Assembly (NCBI RefSeq): GCF_022809115.1
Contig: NZ_JALGBH010000001.1
Coordinates: forward strand, 620,001-684,000
DNA: 64,000 nt
From: Pedobacter montanisoli
GTDB lineage: Bacteria > Bacteroidota > Bacteroidia > Sphingobacteriales > Sphingobacteriaceae
Reading direction: 5' to 3'
Below the pieces are notes generated by a model that was not told where the DNA came from, searched no databases, and worked only from the letters and a program-made list of their open reading frames with translations. A program made the position numbers and the translations under genes. Below, piece by piece: positions 1 through 7,732 of this stretch. How positions within the stretch are numbered: position 1 is the first letter of the stretch; each line of letters begins with the position of its first letter.

Positions 1-358
1 TAAAATCCTTACGTAGAATAGGTATGTTATTTAGATTTCTTGCAGCTTTCAAGTCTTCCGCACTGCCACCAAAAAAATCACGATCCGTTAAAACTGATAA
101 GGCAGAAGCGCCAGCCATATTGTACTGCTGCGTTACTTCTTCTACGCTAACATCGCCATTGATCAATCCTTTTGAAGGTGATTTTCGCTTAAATTCAGCT
201 ATAATGCCCGTTCTTTCTTCTGCTAATAGAAAATCTTTAAAATGATAAGGTGCTCTTCCAAAAACTGGATTGCTTTCCAAATCCTTTACACTTACCTGTT
301 GTTTTGCTAAGGCAACTTCTTCTTTTTTTCGTAGAACGATTTTGTCAAGTATATTCAT
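1..358 (-). CDS. trpC: Indole-3-glycerol phosphate synthase, N-terminal part (cut by window edge)
   Basis: Cytoplasmic enzyme of tryptophan synthesis that closes the indole ring of 1-(2-carboxyphenylamino)-deoxyribulose-phosphate. I translated the minus strand from the ATG at 358 and it stays open to the window edge, giving about 119 residues of a family usually near 260. Family signatures are present: IAEFKRKSPSKG (first strand, catalytic Lys and phosphate-binding region), then LTDRDFFGGS and ILRKDF, the loop carrying the second conserved lysine. It follows trpG on the same strand after a 53-base gap that holds a heptamer repeat and no trpD. It should be co-transcribed with trpE and trpG. 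The C-terminus lies outside the window. Confidence 0.95.
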   Translation of the reverse strand, partial: MNILDKIVLRKKEEVALAKQQVSVKDLESNPVFGRAPYHFKDFLLAEERTGIIAEFKRKSPSKGLINGDVSVEEVTQQYNMAGASALSVLTDRDFFGGSAEDLKAARNLNNIPILRKDF

Positions 359-370
359 TTTTCGTTGTTT

Positions 371-405
371 CGTCTTCCATCTTCGGTCTTCGGACTTCAG
401 ACTTT
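371..405. repeat. Tandem heptamer repeat between trpG and trpC
   Basis: Five consecutive 7-base units on the plus strand (CGTCTTC, CATCTTC, GGTCTTC, GGACTTC, AGACTTT) run in perfect register. Bases 4-6 of every unit are CTT, and four of the five units end in CTTC. The array fills most of the gap between trpG and trpC, so it lies inside the transcript and would read as GAAG-rich RNA. It resembles short tandem heptamer repeats found in intergenic DNA of other bacteria; membership of a named family is not claimed. Confidence 0.7.
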
Positions 406-411
406 AAAACT

Positions 412-1014
412 TTAGGCTTTCAACCAATTCTCTATCATTTGCTTTCCTTGCGGCGTGAGTACACTTTCAGGGTGAAACTGCACTCCTCTCACATCATAAT
501 CTTTATGTTTCAGTGCCATGATCTGTCCATCTGCATCTACAGCGGTTACTTGCAGGCAGGTAGGAAATCCTTCGGCATCTACTACCCAACTGTGGTAACG
601 GCCTACTTCAAGAGGTTCTTCACAAGCCCTGAAAATAAGCTCTTCTGCATCGGTAACTGTAATACGGGTGGCAACACCATGCATCGGGCGGCCTAAATTC
701 AGCAATTTCCCTCCAAATGCTTCTGCTATGGCCTGCTGCCCTAAACAAACTCCTAAAATACTTTTATTAGGCGCATAAGTTCTGATCACATCCAGTAGCA
801 AACCTGCTTCTTCTGGTATACCCGGCCCTGGCGATAAAAGAATTTTATGGTAAGCATTTACATCTTCTATATTGAATTTATCATTTCTCCATACTTCGGC
901 CTCAAATCCCAGCTCATTAATCAAGTGCACTAGGTTATACGTAAAGCTATCGTAATTGTCAATAACCAGTACTGTTCTCGTATTCAAAGAAGAATCTATA
1001 TTGTTATTTTTCAT
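412..1014 (-). CDS. trpG: Anthranilate synthase component II (glutamine amidotransferase)
   Basis: Class I glutamine amidotransferase subunit that supplies ammonia from glutamine to TrpE for making anthranilate from chorismate. It has 200 residues from the ATG at 1014. I prefer this start to an upstream in-frame one inside trpE because an AGGAA lies 7 bases before it and the trpE stop is only 10 bases upstream. Visible motifs are VLVIDNYDSFTYNLV at the N-terminus, the oxyanion region LSPGPGIPEEAG, the nucleophile elbow GVCLGQQAIAEAFGG with its Cys, and HPESVLTPQG with the catalytic His and Glu. The HSWVV segment is typical of TrpG/PabA. The paralogue PabA is possible in principle, but the trpE and trpC neighbours settle it. 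Confidence 0.97.
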   Translation of the reverse strand: MKNNNIDSSLNTRTVLVIDNYDSFTYNLVHLINELGFEAEVWRNDKFNIEDVNAYHKILLSPGPGIPEEAGLLLDVIRTYAPNKSILGVCLGQQAIAEAFGGKLLNLGRPMHGVATRITVTDAEELIFRACEEPLEVGRYHSWVVDAEGFPTCLQVTAVDADGQIMALKHKDYDVRGVQFHPESVLTPQGKQMIENWLKA

Positions 1015-1024
1015 CTGTTTATTC

Positions 1025-2428
1025 CTAAATGTGCGCGGCCATTTCAATTGCTTTGCGCAGTGCTGCAATTTTGTTGTTCACTTCGTTCAGCTCAGACTCT
1101 TCATTAGAATCGGCCACAATACCTGCCCCTGCTCTGTAATACAGCGTATTATTCTTACTCATAAAAGTTCTAATCATAATAGCATGATTAAAATCATTGT
1201 TAAATCCCATATAACCAATAGCTCCTGCATAAAAATTACGTCCTAAACCCTCATATTGATCCAGCAACTGCATAGCTTTATATTTTGGTGCTCCACTCAG
1301 AGTACCTGCAGGATAAGTATCAGCCACTACATCAAACGCTGTGGTATTCAAGTGCAGGTCGCCACTTACCTTAGAAACCAGGTGTATAAGATGCGAGTAA
1401 TACTGCACTTCTTTAAAAGATTTCACTTCCACATTTTTACAATGACGGCTCAGGTCATTTCTCGCCAGATCCACCAGCATCACATGTTCTGCACTTTCTT
1501 TAGGATCTTCTTCCAGTTTTTTTGCCAGCGCTGCATCTTCAGCAGCATTTCCTGTTCTTCTAAACGTTCCGGCAATAGGATAAATACTGGCTACGTCTTG
1601 CTTAATGGTAATTTGTGCTTCGGGCGATGACCCAAACAGTTTAAAACTGCCATAATCGAAATAAAATAGGTAAGGCGAAGGATTTATGGAACGCAATGCC
1701 CTGTACACATTAAATTCATCCCCTAAAAAGCCTTGGCTAAATGCTCTTGAAGGAACAATCTGAAACACATCTCCACGATAAATATGCTTTTTCATCTGTA
1801 TAACCATTTCTTTAAAATCATGATCACTTAGATTAGATTGTTCTTCTCCTTTGGTCTTAAAATGATATTCTGGGAAGTTCTTATTCTGAATAAGGTATTC
1901 TAATTTTGAAATATCATCATCTTCATCGCCATCAAAGACATTTTTAAAAAGTGTAATCTCATTCTTAAAATGGTCTATGGCAATAATATAGCGATAAACG
2001 TGATATTGTAAAGTAGGGATCTGATCTGCTTTTGGTGTAACCGCACTAAATTCAATATCCTCAAAATACTGAACCGTATTCCAGGTAAAATACCCAAATA
2101 AGCCACTTGAAATATGCTTGCCCTGAACCCGATTGCTCATTTCAAAGCTGTTTTTAAATTTGGCCAGTTCGACAGTAAGATCAAACGTGGTTTTCGATTG
2201 CTTTTCGCCCCCTGGCAAAGTGGTAGTTAAAGTACCATTATCCAGTATAATGCCGGCAACAGGTTGTGCACAGATATAGCTGGTAGAGTTTTCACGACTA
2301 TGATAATCTGAACTTTCCAGTAAAATGGTATTCGGATAGGCATCTCTAAGTCTTAAGTAAATGCTTACAGGCGTTACCGTATCTGCTAGTCCTTTCTTTT
2401 GATAAGTATGTATCTTTATTTTCTTCAT
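1025..2428 (-). CDS. trpE: Anthranilate synthase component I
   Basis: Chorismate-binding subunit that commits chorismate to tryptophan synthesis. It has 467 residues from the ATG at 2428; an in-frame ATG at 2452 is possible but sits close to the leader terminator. The N-terminus carries LLESSDYHS (about residues 36-44), the LLES element that binds tryptophan for feedback inhibition in this family. The C-terminal chorismate-binding domain shows VPSRAFSQG, PSPYLFYFD, GSSPEAQI, YPIAGTFRRTG, HVMLVDLARNDLSR and the PAGTLSGAPK signature. It is the first structural gene of the operon and follows a Trp-codon leader peptide with a terminator, so both enzyme inhibition and transcription attenuation are expected. 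Confidence 0.97.
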   Translation of the reverse strand: MKKIKIHTYQKKGLADTVTPVSIYLRLRDAYPNTILLESSDYHSRENSTSYICAQPVAGIILDNGTLTTTLPGGEKQSKTTFDLTVELAKFKNSFEMSNRVQGKHISSGLFGYFTWNTVQYFEDIEFSAVTPKADQIPTLQYHVYRYIIAIDHFKNEITLFKNVFDGDEDDDISKLEYLIQNKNFPEYHFKTKGEEQSNLSDHDFKEMVIQMKKHIYRGDVFQIVPSRAFSQGFLGDEFNVYRALRSINPSPYLFYFDYGSFKLFGSSPEAQITIKQDVASIYPIAGTFRRTGNAAEDAALAKKLEEDPKESAEHVMLVDLARNDLSRHCKNVEVKSFKEVQYYSHLIHLVSKVSGDLHLNTTAFDVVADTYPAGTLSGAPKYKAMQLLDQYEGLGRNFYAGAIGYMGFNNDFNHAIMIRTFMSKNNTLYYRAGAGIVADSNEESELNEVNNKIAALRKAIEMAAHI

Positions 2429-2470
2429 GGTATGCTTTTCTGCATTAAACATTTAAAAATCTTATAAAAT

Positions 2471-2501
2471 AAAAAACCCGACGCGTGGTTTCGTCGGGTT
2501 T
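2471..2501 (-). terminator. Leader terminator of the trp operon (attenuator)
   Basis: On the minus strand a perfect 10-base-pair stem, AAACCCGACG (2501-2492) with CGTCGGGTTT (2483-2474), encloses the loop AAACCACG. A run of six T follows (2476-2471), then ATTTTAT. It lies between the trpL stop codon and the trpE start, where an attenuator is expected. The rising arm and loop contain GACGAAAC (2495-2488), exactly complementary to GTTTCGTC inside the leader peptide gene (2564-2557). Pairing of those two would open the terminator. Confidence 0.88.
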
Positions 2502-2535
2502 AAATGTGATTTAAGTTTAGGTTGAGGTTGATAAA

Positions 2536-2613
2536 CTATAAGGTACACGAGGCTATGACGAAACTCTTGTTTGAATTACGACGCCACTGCCAAGTATGTT
2601 TATTGTTAATCAT
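2536..2613 (-). CDS. trpL: trp leader peptide
   Basis: A 25-codon open frame upstream of trpE, from the ATG at 2613 to the TAG at 2536-2538. Codons 8 and 10 are both TGG, giving the core HTWQWRR. Two tryptophans in 25 residues is far above expectation and is the hallmark of a trp attenuator leader. Codons 17-19 carry GTTTCGTC, which can pair with the rising arm of the terminator 60 bases downstream. A ribosome stalled at the second Trp codon would leave this segment free. The frame starts 7 bases after a TAnnTTTG box, so its mRNA would be nearly leaderless. No SD is visible. Confidence 0.85.
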   Translation of the reverse strand: MINNKHTWQWRRNSNKSFVIASCTL

Positions 2614-2620
2614 TGTAAAG

Positions 2621-2651
2621 CAAAAATATACAAAATGTTAAATAATCAAAA
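2621..2651 (-). promoter_or_regulatory. Promoter of the trp operon
   Basis: Minus-strand Bacteroidota promoter: -7 box TATTTTTG (2628-2621, matches TAnnTTTG) and a TTTTG at the -33 position (2651-2647), 18 bases apart. The predicted transcription start is within a few bases of the trpL ATG (2613). Confidence 0.7.
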
Positions 2652-2690
2652 TTTTTTGCATTTTTTTATCAAGACCTCATACTGAGATTT

Positions 2691-3140
2691 TTACGATATC
2701 CCAAAGAATGTTCTTGAAGGATCTGCTTTAACCATCATGAAGATAGCTCCTAAAATCAACAACAATGCTATACCAAAAAATACAGCTATTGTACGGTGTT
2801 TTGCCACAGCATCTGCCACTTTTTTAGATTTTGCATTACCTACGGTGATCAGGATAATAGCCAATACCATCATACTGATGTGCTCCATTTTCCAGTAACG
2901 ACCCATAGCAACAGAGCTATCCATTTTATACCAGCCATTCAAAAAATAAACTCCAAGTCCTAAAAGCAATTGAATATGTGCACTGATCAGGGTAAACACA
3001 TTAAGCTTTCTATTTCCTTCTGTATAAGATTTTTTGCCAAACCATCCGGCTAATGCCTGTAATACGGCTATGATCAATAACAACAGCACTACATATCTCC
3101 AGCCAGAGTGAGCGCTTTTTAAAATTCCGTTTATATCCAT
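2691..3140 (-). CDS. Small four-helix membrane protein, function unknown
   Basis: 149 residues from the ATG at 3140; an upstream TTG at 3164 overlaps the predicted transcript start and is less likely. Four hydrophobic segments are visible: about 16-36 (VVLLLLIIAVLQAL), 50-68, 85-103 and 120-141. Histidines recur at helix edges (SAHSGWR, SAHIQLLLG, MEHISMM, KHRTIAV), which would suit heme or metal ligation as in small cytochrome b-like proteins, but this is a guess. It is monocistronic between the trp leader region and a divergent MFS gene. I do not recognise a named family. Confidence 0.7.
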   Translation of the reverse strand: MDINGILKSAHSGWRYVVLLLLIIAVLQALAGWFGKKSYTEGNRKLNVFTLISAHIQLLLGLGVYFLNGWYKMDSSVAMGRYWKMEHISMMVLAIILITVGNAKSKKVADAVAKHRTIAVFFGIALLLILGAIFMMVKADPSRTFFGIS

Positions 3141-3161
3141 GTTAAATGAGTGTTTGTATGT

Positions 3162-3169
3162 CAAAAATA
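3162..3169 (-). promoter_or_regulatory. Promoter -7 box for the small membrane protein gene
   Basis: TATTTTTG on the minus strand, 21 bases before the ATG at 3140. It matches TAnnTTTG; no clear -33 TTTG was found. Confidence 0.5.
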
Positions 3170-3298
3170 GTTATTATTCGTTATAAAAAGCATTATTATT
3201 AAAATACTTACTCAAACGGCAGAAACATCATCTTCTACCCGCATCAACTCTTTCAATTAATTAATAATCCAATCATATAAATTAACCCATACATCATT

Positions 3299-3306
3299 TA
3301 TATTTG
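3299..3306 (+). promoter_or_regulatory. Promoter -7 box directly before the MFS gene
   Basis: TATATTTG (TAnnTTTG) ends 5 bases before the ATG at 3312. Transcription should start almost at the start codon, predicting a leaderless mRNA. No clear -33 TTTG is visible. Confidence 0.5.
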
Positions 3307-3311
3307 CTGTT

Positions 3312-4583
3312 ATGCAATCAAAACCTGAAGTGTCTCTTACCAGCTATGAAAAACTGGTCATCTTTATCCTAGCTATCACGCAATTCACCGTTATCTTAGA
3401 CTTTATGGTCATGTCTCCTTTAGGGGATCTTTTGATTAAAGCTATGGATATGAAAGCCTCTTCTTTTGGCATAGTGGTTTCGGCCTATGCCTTCAGTGCA
3501 GGCATATCAGGCTTACTCACTGCCGGCTTTGCCGATAAATATGACCGAAAAAAATTATTGTTATTCTTCTATTCAGGATTTATAATAGGAACTTTTTTCT
3601 GCGGAATAGCAAACAGTTTTTACACCTTGGTAGCGGCTCGTATTATAACAGGTTTATTTGGCGGAGTTATTGGTTCTATTTCAATGGCTATCATTACAGA
3701 CCTGTTCACGCTCGAAAAACGAGGTCGTGTAATGGGCTTTGTACAAATGGGTTTTGGTGCCAGTCAGGTTTTAGGCATACCTATAGGTTTATATATTGCC
3801 AATAAATTAGGCTGGGAAGCCCCTTTCTTGTTTATTGCCATTTTTGCGATACTCATAGCCTTACTGATTGCTGTTCGTTTAAAACCTGTTGATGCTCACT
3901 TAGGCATGCAACAACAGAAAAATGCTTTGAAGCATTTAATGCAAACGATTAAGAACAGACCTTATCGTATTGGTTTCTTGGCCACAGCTGTTTTATCAGT
4001 AGGTGGTTTTATGATGATGCCTTACGGAACCGTTTTTGCCGTAAATAACTTAAAGATCAGCCATGAAAATTTACCTTTTCTGTTCATGGCTTCAGGCTTA
4101 AGCTCTCTGGTTATTATGCCTCTTGTGGGCAGGTTAAGCGATAAGGTTAACAAATACAAACTTTTCACCTTCGCCTCTTTATGGCTCATGCTTATTTGTG
4201 TGATTTATACCAATCTTTCTGAAACCCCTTTCATACTGGTTTTATTGGTAAACATCTGTATGATGATGGGGATCATGAGCAGAATGGTACCCTCTACCAC
4301 ATTGATCTCTGCAATTCCGGATATGCAAGACAGAGGAGCTTTCATGAGCATCAATGCATCATTACAACAAATAGCAGGAGGAATAGCCGCAGCAATTGCC
4401 GGTTTAATTGTTTATCAGGAAAATAAACTCAGCCCGCTTCAGCATTATGACATTGTGGGATATGTGGTAGTTGTTGTTTCGCTTATTTCTATCTTGCTCA
4501 TGCTAAGGGTTGATAGAATGGTCAAAAAGAAAACGCAGGTTGTAGCTCCTGAACCCCAAATTGAAGAACCGCTAATGGCCTAA
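3312..4583 (+). CDS. Major facilitator superfamily transporter
   Basis: 423-residue inner-membrane protein with about 12 hydrophobic helices. The MFS loop 2-3 signature is present as GFADKYDRKKLLLF (about residues 72-85), with a half-repeat GRLSDKVNKYKLF at the start of the second half. An arginine-rich cytoplasmic turn (TLEKRGRVMGFVQMGFGASQ) and the short length fit the drug:H+ antiporter or sugar-efflux type of MFS. The C-terminus after helix 12 is a short charged tail. The substrate cannot be read from sequence. It is divergent from the preceding membrane-protein gene and stands alone. Confidence 0.9.
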   Translation: MQSKPEVSLTSYEKLVIFILAITQFTVILDFMVMSPLGDLLIKAMDMKASSFGIVVSAYAFSAGISGLLTAGFADKYDRKKLLLFFYSGFIIGTFFCGIANSFYTLVAARIITGLFGGVIGSISMAIITDLFTLEKRGRVMGFVQMGFGASQVLGIPIGLYIANKLGWEAPFLFIAIFAILIALLIAVRLKPVDAHLGMQQQKNALKHLMQTIKNRPYRIGFLATAVLSVGGFMMMPYGTVFAVNNLKISHENLPFLFMASGLSSLVIMPLVGRLSDKVNKYKLFTFASLWLMLICVIYTNLSETPFILVLLVNICMMMGIMSRMVPSTTLISAIPDMQDRGAFMSINASLQQIAGGIAAAIAGLIVYQENKLSPLQHYDIVGYVVVVVSLISILLMLRVDRMVKKKTQVVAPEPQIEEPLMA

Positions 4584-4690
4584 CAAAGTCTCGTTGCTAC
4601 CCCTCTTATTTTCTTTTGTAAAATGTAAGTTAAATTAACTTTATATGCCGTTTTATCAATAGCTTTAAAGAGTATTTAATTTATTAATTT

Positions 4691-7600
4691 ATGAAGAAAA
4701 CTATACTAACCTTAATGTTGGTATTTTCTGCATTTCTTTTATTTGCACAGCAAACCTTTCCTGTAAACGGCTCAGTCGATATTAGGAGTGGACAGTTTGC
4801 TTTTACCAACGCAAATATTGTTGTAAATGCCAACCAAACTATTAGCAATGGTGTTTTGCTAATCAAAAACCAGGTTATACAATCTGTAGGTGCAGGTACC
4901 GCTGTGCCCAAAGGCTATGTGGTTATCGATTTAAAGGGTAAATACATTTATCCTTCTTTAATTGATGCCTTTACCAGCTACGGATTACCTGAAGCACAAA
5001 GAAACGCCCAAGGCGGCTTTGGCGGAGGTGCTCGTCGTTCTATTTTCACATCAACCAAAAAAGGTGCTTACAACTGGAATGAAGCCATTAGGCCTGAAAC
5101 AGAAGTTAAAGCTATTTTTAGCGCCGATCAGAAAAAAGCTGATGAACTGCGAAAAGTAGGTTTTGGAAGCGTGAACGTAATCAATCGTGATGGTATTGCC
5201 CGTGGTACATCTGCAGCAGTAACACTAAACGAAGAGAGCGATAACAAAGTAATGTTAAAAGATCAAACCGCAGCCAACTACTCTTTCAACAAAGGTACTT
5301 CAGCTAACGATTATCCTACTTCTTTAATGGGATCTATTGCCTTATTGCGCCAAACTTACTATGATGCAACATGGTATAAAAACCAAAAAGAAGAGTACAA
5401 TATTTCTTTAGAAGAGTTTAACAAGCAGCAAAATCTACCTCAAATTTTTGAGGCTGATGGCTGGGCTAATCTCCTACGTGCAGATAAAATTGCCAAAGAG
5501 TTTAACAAGCAATTTATCGTTAAATCATCTGGTGATGAATATCAGCGCATTGATGCCGTTAAAGCTACTGGAGCAAGCCTAATTATCCCAATCAATTTCC
5601 CTAAAGCGTTTGATGTTGAGGATCCGGCTGAAGCCAGAAACATCAGTCTTGCGCAAATGAAAAACTGGGAAATGGCACCAACAAACCCTAGTGTATTAGA
5701 AAAATCGGGTGTTAACTTTGCCATTACAGCTTTCGGCTTAGACAATACCCGCGATTTTTGGGCTAATATGCGTACTGCCATAGAGAATGGTTTATCAGAA
5801 AAACAAGCTTTAATGGCAATAACCGAAACACCAGCTAAACTTTTGGGGATCAGTGATAAAGTAGGTTCTTTAGAAAAAGGCAAATTGGCCAACTTCCTGA
5901 TTACTTCTGATAACATCTTCAAAAACAACAATATCATTTACGAGAACTGGGTACAGGGCAAACGTTATGTTGTAAATAAAATGGATGTCACCGATTTGAG
6001 AGGTACCTACAATTTAAACGTAGATGGTATTGGCTCATTGGTATTAAAAATAACTGGTACCGCTGGCGGAAATGCAGCTTCTATTGAAAGAACAGGAGCT
6101 GATAGCGCAAAAGTTAACGCTACATTTACTCGTAGCGGCGACTGGGTTACTTTAAACTTTAACCTAAAGAAAAACCCTAAAGGAGATACCCGTTTAAGTG
6201 GTTATTTATCAGCTGCTAATCCGATTGTAATGAAAGGTGAAGCTGCTTTAAGCGATGGAACTGAAGGCAAATGGACGGCTACTTTTAAAGAAGCGGCAAA
6301 AGAAATGCCTAAACGTGACGAACTTAAAGCTACGCTTGCAGCAAACGGTCCTTTAGTATTTCCGTTCCTGGCTTTTGGTAACGAAGTTCAGCCTAAGGCA
6401 GAAACCGTACTGTTAAAAAATGCTACCGTATGGACCAATGAAAAAGATGGTATCCTTCAAAATGCCGATGTACTTTTAGAAAACGGCAAAATAAAAGCTG
6501 TTGGTAAAAATTTGGCGGCTGGTTCTGCAAAAGTAATTGATGCCACAGGCAAACACGTAACACCGGGCATTATAGACGAGCACTCGCATATTGCTGGTAG
6601 CGGAGGTATTAACGAAGGCGCACAATCGGTTTCTTCTGAAGTACGCATTGGCGATATCCTTAACTCTGAAGACATCAATATCTATCGCCAATTGGCAGGA
6701 GGTGTAACCACTTCACAAATTCTGCACGGTTCGGCAAATCCAATTGGTGGACAGTCGCAGCTTATTAAATTACGTTGGGGGAAACTGCCTGAAGAACTGA
6801 AATTTGCAGGTGCTGATGGTTTTATCAAATTTGCATTGGGCGAAAACGTAAAGCAAAGTAATTTTGGTACAGGACAACGTTTCCCAGTTACCCGTATGGG
6901 TGTTGAGCAAACATTCGTGGATGCCTTTACCCGCGCTAAAGATTACGAAGCGGCATTGAAAGTTAAAGGCAATAATGTACGCAGAGATCTAGAGCTTGAT
7001 GCTTTGGTTGAAATCTTAAACAATAAAAGATTTATCACCTGTCACTCATATGTACAATCAGAAATTAACATGCTTATCCATGTTGCAGATAGCTTAGGCT
7101 TCAAGATCAATACTTTTACGCACATTTTAGAAGGTTACAAACTAGCCGACAAAATGAAAGCGCATAATATTGCAGGCTCTACTTTCTCAGACTGGTGGGC
7201 TTATAAATATGAAGTTGCAGAAGCCATTCCTTACAACGGAAAGATTATGCACAATGTAGGTATTACTACTGCCTTCAACTCTGATGATGCAGAGATGGCT
7301 CGTCGTTTAAACCAAGAAGCAGGAAAAGCAGTACTTTATGGTAACGTACCTGAAGAAGAAGCCTTCAAATTTGTGACCTTAAATCCAGCTAAAATGCTTC
7401 ACATCGATGATAAAGTTGGCAGTTTAAAAGTTGGCAAAGATGCTGATGTTGTTATTTGGTCTGACAACCCACTGTCTATTTACGCCAAAGTAGAGAAAAC
7501 TTTTGTTGATGGCATTCTATACTGGGATATGGAGAAAGATGCTCAAAAACTAAAACAACAACAGGCTGAAAGAGCCCGTTTAACTCAAAAAATGTTAGAA

Positions 7601-7732
7601 AGTAAAAATAAAGGAGGCAGAACGCAACGCCCAACCGGAATGGCCTCTACATTATATAACTGCGAAACTTTAAGTGATTATTCAGCAGGTTTCGAAGCTA
7701 TTGGAACAGAAGGAGGACATGGCCATGAATAA
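4691..7732 (+). CDS. Exported tandem amidohydrolase-family protein
   Basis: 1013 residues with a signal peptide (KTILTLMLVFSAFLLFAQ), so it acts outside the cytoplasm. It contains two amidohydrolase-like regions. The first (about 30-430) keeps the fold landmarks, including GKYIYPSLIDAF and ETPAKLLGISDKVGSLEKGK, but lacks the metal-binding His-x-His. The second (about 590-990) is intact by eye: GIIDEHSHIAG with H-x-H, TCHSYVQ and FTHILEG with further His ligands, NSDDAEM with the active-site Asp, and MLHIDDKVGSLKVGKDADVV. A linker of about 150 residues resembling a beta domain joins them. The reaction is probably hydrolysis of an amide or cyclic-dipeptide-like substrate (imidazolonepropionase/prolidase-like group). 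Its end overlaps the next gene by 8 bases. Confidence 0.88.
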   Translation: MKKTILTLMLVFSAFLLFAQQTFPVNGSVDIRSGQFAFTNANIVVNANQTISNGVLLIKNQVIQSVGAGTAVPKGYVVIDLKGKYIYPSLIDAFTSYGLPEAQRNAQGGFGGGARRSIFTSTKKGAYNWNEAIRPETEVKAIFSADQKKADELRKVGFGSVNVINRDGIARGTSAAVTLNEESDNKVMLKDQTAANYSFNKGTSANDYPTSLMGSIALLRQTYYDATWYKNQKEEYNISLEEFNKQQNLPQIFEADGWANLLRADKIAKEFNKQFIVKSSGDEYQRIDAVKATGASLIIPINFPKAFDVEDPAEARNISLAQMKNWEMAPTNPSVLEKSGVNFAITAFGLDNTRDFWANMRTAIENGLSEKQALMAITETPAKLLGISDKVGSLEKGKLANFLITSDNIFKNNNIIYENWVQGKRYVVNKMDVTDLRGTYNLNVDGIGSLVLKITGTAGGNAASIERTGADSAKVNATFTRSGDWVTLNFNLKKNPKGDTRLSGYLSAANPIVMKGEAALSDGTEGKWTATFKEAAKEMPKRDELKATLAANGPLVFPFLAFGNEVQPKAETVLLKNATVWTNEKDGILQNADVLLENGKIKAVGKNLAAGSAKVIDATGKHVTPGIIDEHSHIAGSGGINEGAQSVSSEVRIGDILNSEDINIYRQLAGGVTTSQILHGSANPIGGQSQLIKLRWGKLPEELKFAGADGFIKFALGENVKQSNFGTGQRFPVTRMGVEQTFVDAFTRAKDYEAALKVKGNNVRRDLELDALVEILNNKRFITCHSYVQSEINMLIHVADSLGFKINTFTHILEGYKLADKMKAHNIAGSTFSDWWAYKYEVAEAIPYNGKIMHNVGITTAFNSDDAEMARRLNQEAGKAVLYGNVPEEEAFKFVTLNPAKMLHIDDKVGSLKVGKDADVVIWSDNPLSIYAKVEKTFVDGILYWDMEKDAQKLKQQQAERARLTQKMLESKNKGGRTQRPTGMASTLYNCETLSDYSAGFEAIGTEGGHGHE

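Noticed and set aside
250..696. Plus-strand open frame of 148 codons across trpC/trpG
   Set aside because: It lies antisense to two confidently assigned trp genes and has no recognisable protein features.
1015..1068. Longer trpG start inside trpE
   Set aside because: The extra residues are a frame-shifted reading of the trpE C-terminus. The ATG at 1014 has an AGGAA at proper distance.
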